Below are positions 62,501 through 64,000 of a DNA stretch of 64,000 bases, one piece after another. The DNA lies in the NCBI GenBank assembly GCA_023336205.1, contig JALQCR010000001.1, positions 62,001 to 126,000 of the forward strand, in the 5' to 3' direction. The notes beneath the pieces were generated by a model. It was not told the DNA's origin and did no database searches. It saw only the letters and a program-made list of their open reading frames with translations. Source of the stretch: Pseudanabaena sp. Salubria-1. Lineage in GTDB: Bacteria > Cyanobacteriota > Cyanobacteriia > Pseudanabaenales > Pseudanabaenaceae. The stretch's first letter is position 1. Each line of letters begins with the position of its first letter. The position numbers were made by a program, and so were the translations under genes.

Positions 62501-63991
62501 TATTTTTTCTTATCGCCCTTTTTAGAGGGAAGTTCGCGCTGTATAGGCAAAATTGGACGTTCATTAGGACTTAGTTCAATTGCCTTGGAAAAAGCGGCGA
62601 TCGCTTCTTTCTCTCGTCCCATACTTCTTAGTAATAATCCTTTCGCTCCCCAAGCATCGGCACTATTTGGATCTAATTTTATTGCCTCTTCTACTTTTAA
62701 TAGGGCTTCTTGGGGTTTATTATTGCGATTGAGAATCAGCGCTTGGGCAAGTAGTTCTTCAACAGATAAGGGAGTTGGGGCTGTGGTCGGGGAAGGAGTA
62801 ACTTTTGGAGATGCTAATGGAGCGATCGCAGTTGGAGTCGGCAAGTTACTCACTACAGGACTACTGGGAACTTCGGGTACATTCTTTACGGTCTTGCTAA
62901 TGATTGCCATAACAATTAACAGCAACAAAGTCACTCCACCCGTAATCCAAATCCAGAGCTTTGGTGACTGGCGATTTGCTGCTGCAAAAGGGATGGGCTG
63001 AGAAGAAGTCGGATAATTTTGTTGTGTCTCTGGAAACTTCGTTACAACTTGCGGTGACGTAATGAGAGTTTCTGCATTATTGGTGAGATTGTTACTATTA
63101 CTAACAACTGTTGGTAAATCATGTTCCGTAACTTTAGGTAAAGAAGCAATCGCCTCTAGCACCTCTGAGGCAGTCTGATAACGCTGCCGAAAGTCGTAGC
63201 GTACCATTTTGTCAAGAATATCCAGAAATTGTGACGAGTAAGCGCCCTGAATGCGATCGCGCCAAACTAATTCGGCAGTATCAGGATGCTCATCAAACAA
63301 GCGTGGCTCTGCACCAGTAATTGCTTGAATCGCCATCATCCCTACTGCATAAATGTCGCTACTAAAGCGTGGCTTGCCATTGAGCTGCTCAATGGGCATA
63401 TAACCAGGGGAACCGATCGCGATCGTCAGATTTGTATTGCCTTGAGGGTCAACCGCCAGACTGCCAATTTCTTTAACTGCCCCAAAATCGATCAGGACAA
63501 TTTTGCGATCGCTTTTACGTCGAATCAAGTTAGCAGGCTTAATATCGCGATGGACGACATTGCGATCGTGGACATATACGAGTATTTCTAATACTTCTTT
63601 GATCAAGTCGATCACGACGGATTCGGGAGATCGCTTGCCATTACCAATCTCCTGCGGGAGATCGCTTGCCATTACCAATCTCCTGCGTGAGATCTGTGCC
63701 GTCAGCAAATTCTTGGACTAGATAAAATTCTTCGCCTTCCTGAAAGTGGGCGAGTAAACGCGGAATGCGATCGTGCGAACCCAATGAATACAACATTCCC
63801 GCCTCTTGATCGAAGAGACGCTTGGCGGTTTCTAGTATAAAAGGTTCATTCGAGACAGGCTTGAGTTGCTTGACCACACAGGTCGGATGCGTTGGCAAAT
63901 CAATATCTTCAGCCAGATATGTTTGCCCGAAGCCACCACCACCAAGGTGACTAATAATTTTGTAATGCCCTCTAAGTATTGTGTTTAGCAC
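62500..63991 (-). pseudogene. Ser/Thr protein kinase with TPR tail, frameshifted by a 31-bp duplication
   Basis: The N-terminal frame (from a GTG at 63991) has the glycine loop GGGGFGQTYLAED and VVKQLKP with the ATP-binding Lys, up to EFADGTDLTQEIGNGKRSP. The next frame continues ESVVIDLIKEVLEILVYVHD, HRDIKPANLI (catalytic loop), DFGAVKE and GSPGYMPIEQ. After the kinase come a transmembrane helix (IWITGGVTLLLLIVMAIIS), a Pro/Thr-rich linker and a short TPR (about two repeats). Two copies of a 31-bp unit (63625-63655, 63656-63686) cause the shift; deleting one gives a continuous protein of about 486 residues. Cyanobacterial PknB-like kinases share this layout. The gene may begin slightly upstream of the window end. 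Confidence 0.87.
63625..63686. repeat. 31-bp perfect tandem duplication in kinase gene
   Basis: GGGAGATCGCTTGCCATTAC plus ATCTCCTGC-containing sequence (31 bp) is present twice head to tail. As 31 is not a multiple of three, it shifts the reading frame of the kinase. Confidence 0.92.
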
Positions 63992-64000
63992 ATTTGCTCT

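Noticed and set aside
1..64000. tRNA, rRNA, riboswitch or CRISPR features
   Set aside because: I looked for cloverleaf ends, rRNA signatures and repeat-spacer arrays and saw none that I could support without a search tool.

Overview
The window looks like chromosomal DNA of a cyanobacterium. HIP1 octamers (GCGATCGC) are scattered throughout. Several genes are typical of oxygenic phototrophs: ferredoxin-thioredoxin reductase variable chain (ftrV), carotene isomerase (crtH), cytochrome cM (cytM), the cyanobacterial-style split Mrp antiporter operon, and the xisH/xisI pair. A Pseudanabaena-like filamentous lineage is my guess from the mix of genes and the IS load, at low confidence. No rRNA, tRNA or CRISPR array was seen.

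Layout. 1-4.5 kb: a fermentation cluster (pflB 3' end, pflA, adhE). 4.5-6.4 kb: a repeat-rich gap with a suspicious poly-G/C tract and a frameshifted transposase. 6.5-10.7 kb: a tightly overlapping Mrp-type cation/proton antiporter operon. 10.9-14.6 kb: housekeeping genes (SPFH protein, ftrV, rsfS, GNAT, rsmA). 14.7-20.9 kb: IS-driven wreckage. An inverted IS1-like pair joins a truncated Rpn-type gene to a truncated TPR gene, and a two-gene operon of unknown function is split by an IS5-like element that itself carries an IS30 copy. 21.4-26.7 kb: a toxin-antitoxin island (ParE/RelE type, two PrlF-YhaV pairs, a MazEF type) around accA and another IS30 copy. 26.8-29.1 kb: a cold-shock/DUF1294 protein and crtH. 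29.5-47.5 kb: four exported TPR-CHAT (caspase-like) proteins with a secreted trypsin-like protease and a Uma2 nuclease. The first is split by two ISs, and the third has an ISKra4-type element at its stop codon. 47.5-54.3 kb: glcD, an intact Rpn-type gene, a large LRR-Roc-COR-CHAT protein, higBA, and a duplicated scrap of the LRR gene. 54.4-56.5 kb: xisI/xisH with an IS1595-like element inside xisH. 56.9-64 kb: hslO, mtnP, an unknown gene, hemE, cytM, rph and a Ser/Thr kinase broken by a 31-bp tandem duplication.

Most interesting are (i) the concentration of CHAT-domain proteins, where a trypsin-like protease gene lies 14 bp upstream of one TPR-CHAT gene, suggesting an extracytoplasmic proteolytic cascade plus one cytosolic GTPase-gated CHAT protein; and (ii) the two-gene operon at 17.3-21.0 kb (possible nuclease-like plus phosphoribosyltransferase-like protein), whose first gene can be rebuilt exactly in frame by removing the IS.

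Four conflict-type host genes (unknown nuclease-like gene, TPR-CHAT 1, TPR-CHAT 3, xisH) are restored when the IS plus one target-site duplication is removed, so these insertions look recent. Families of perfect inverted repeats and composite small repeats occupy most intergenic gaps.
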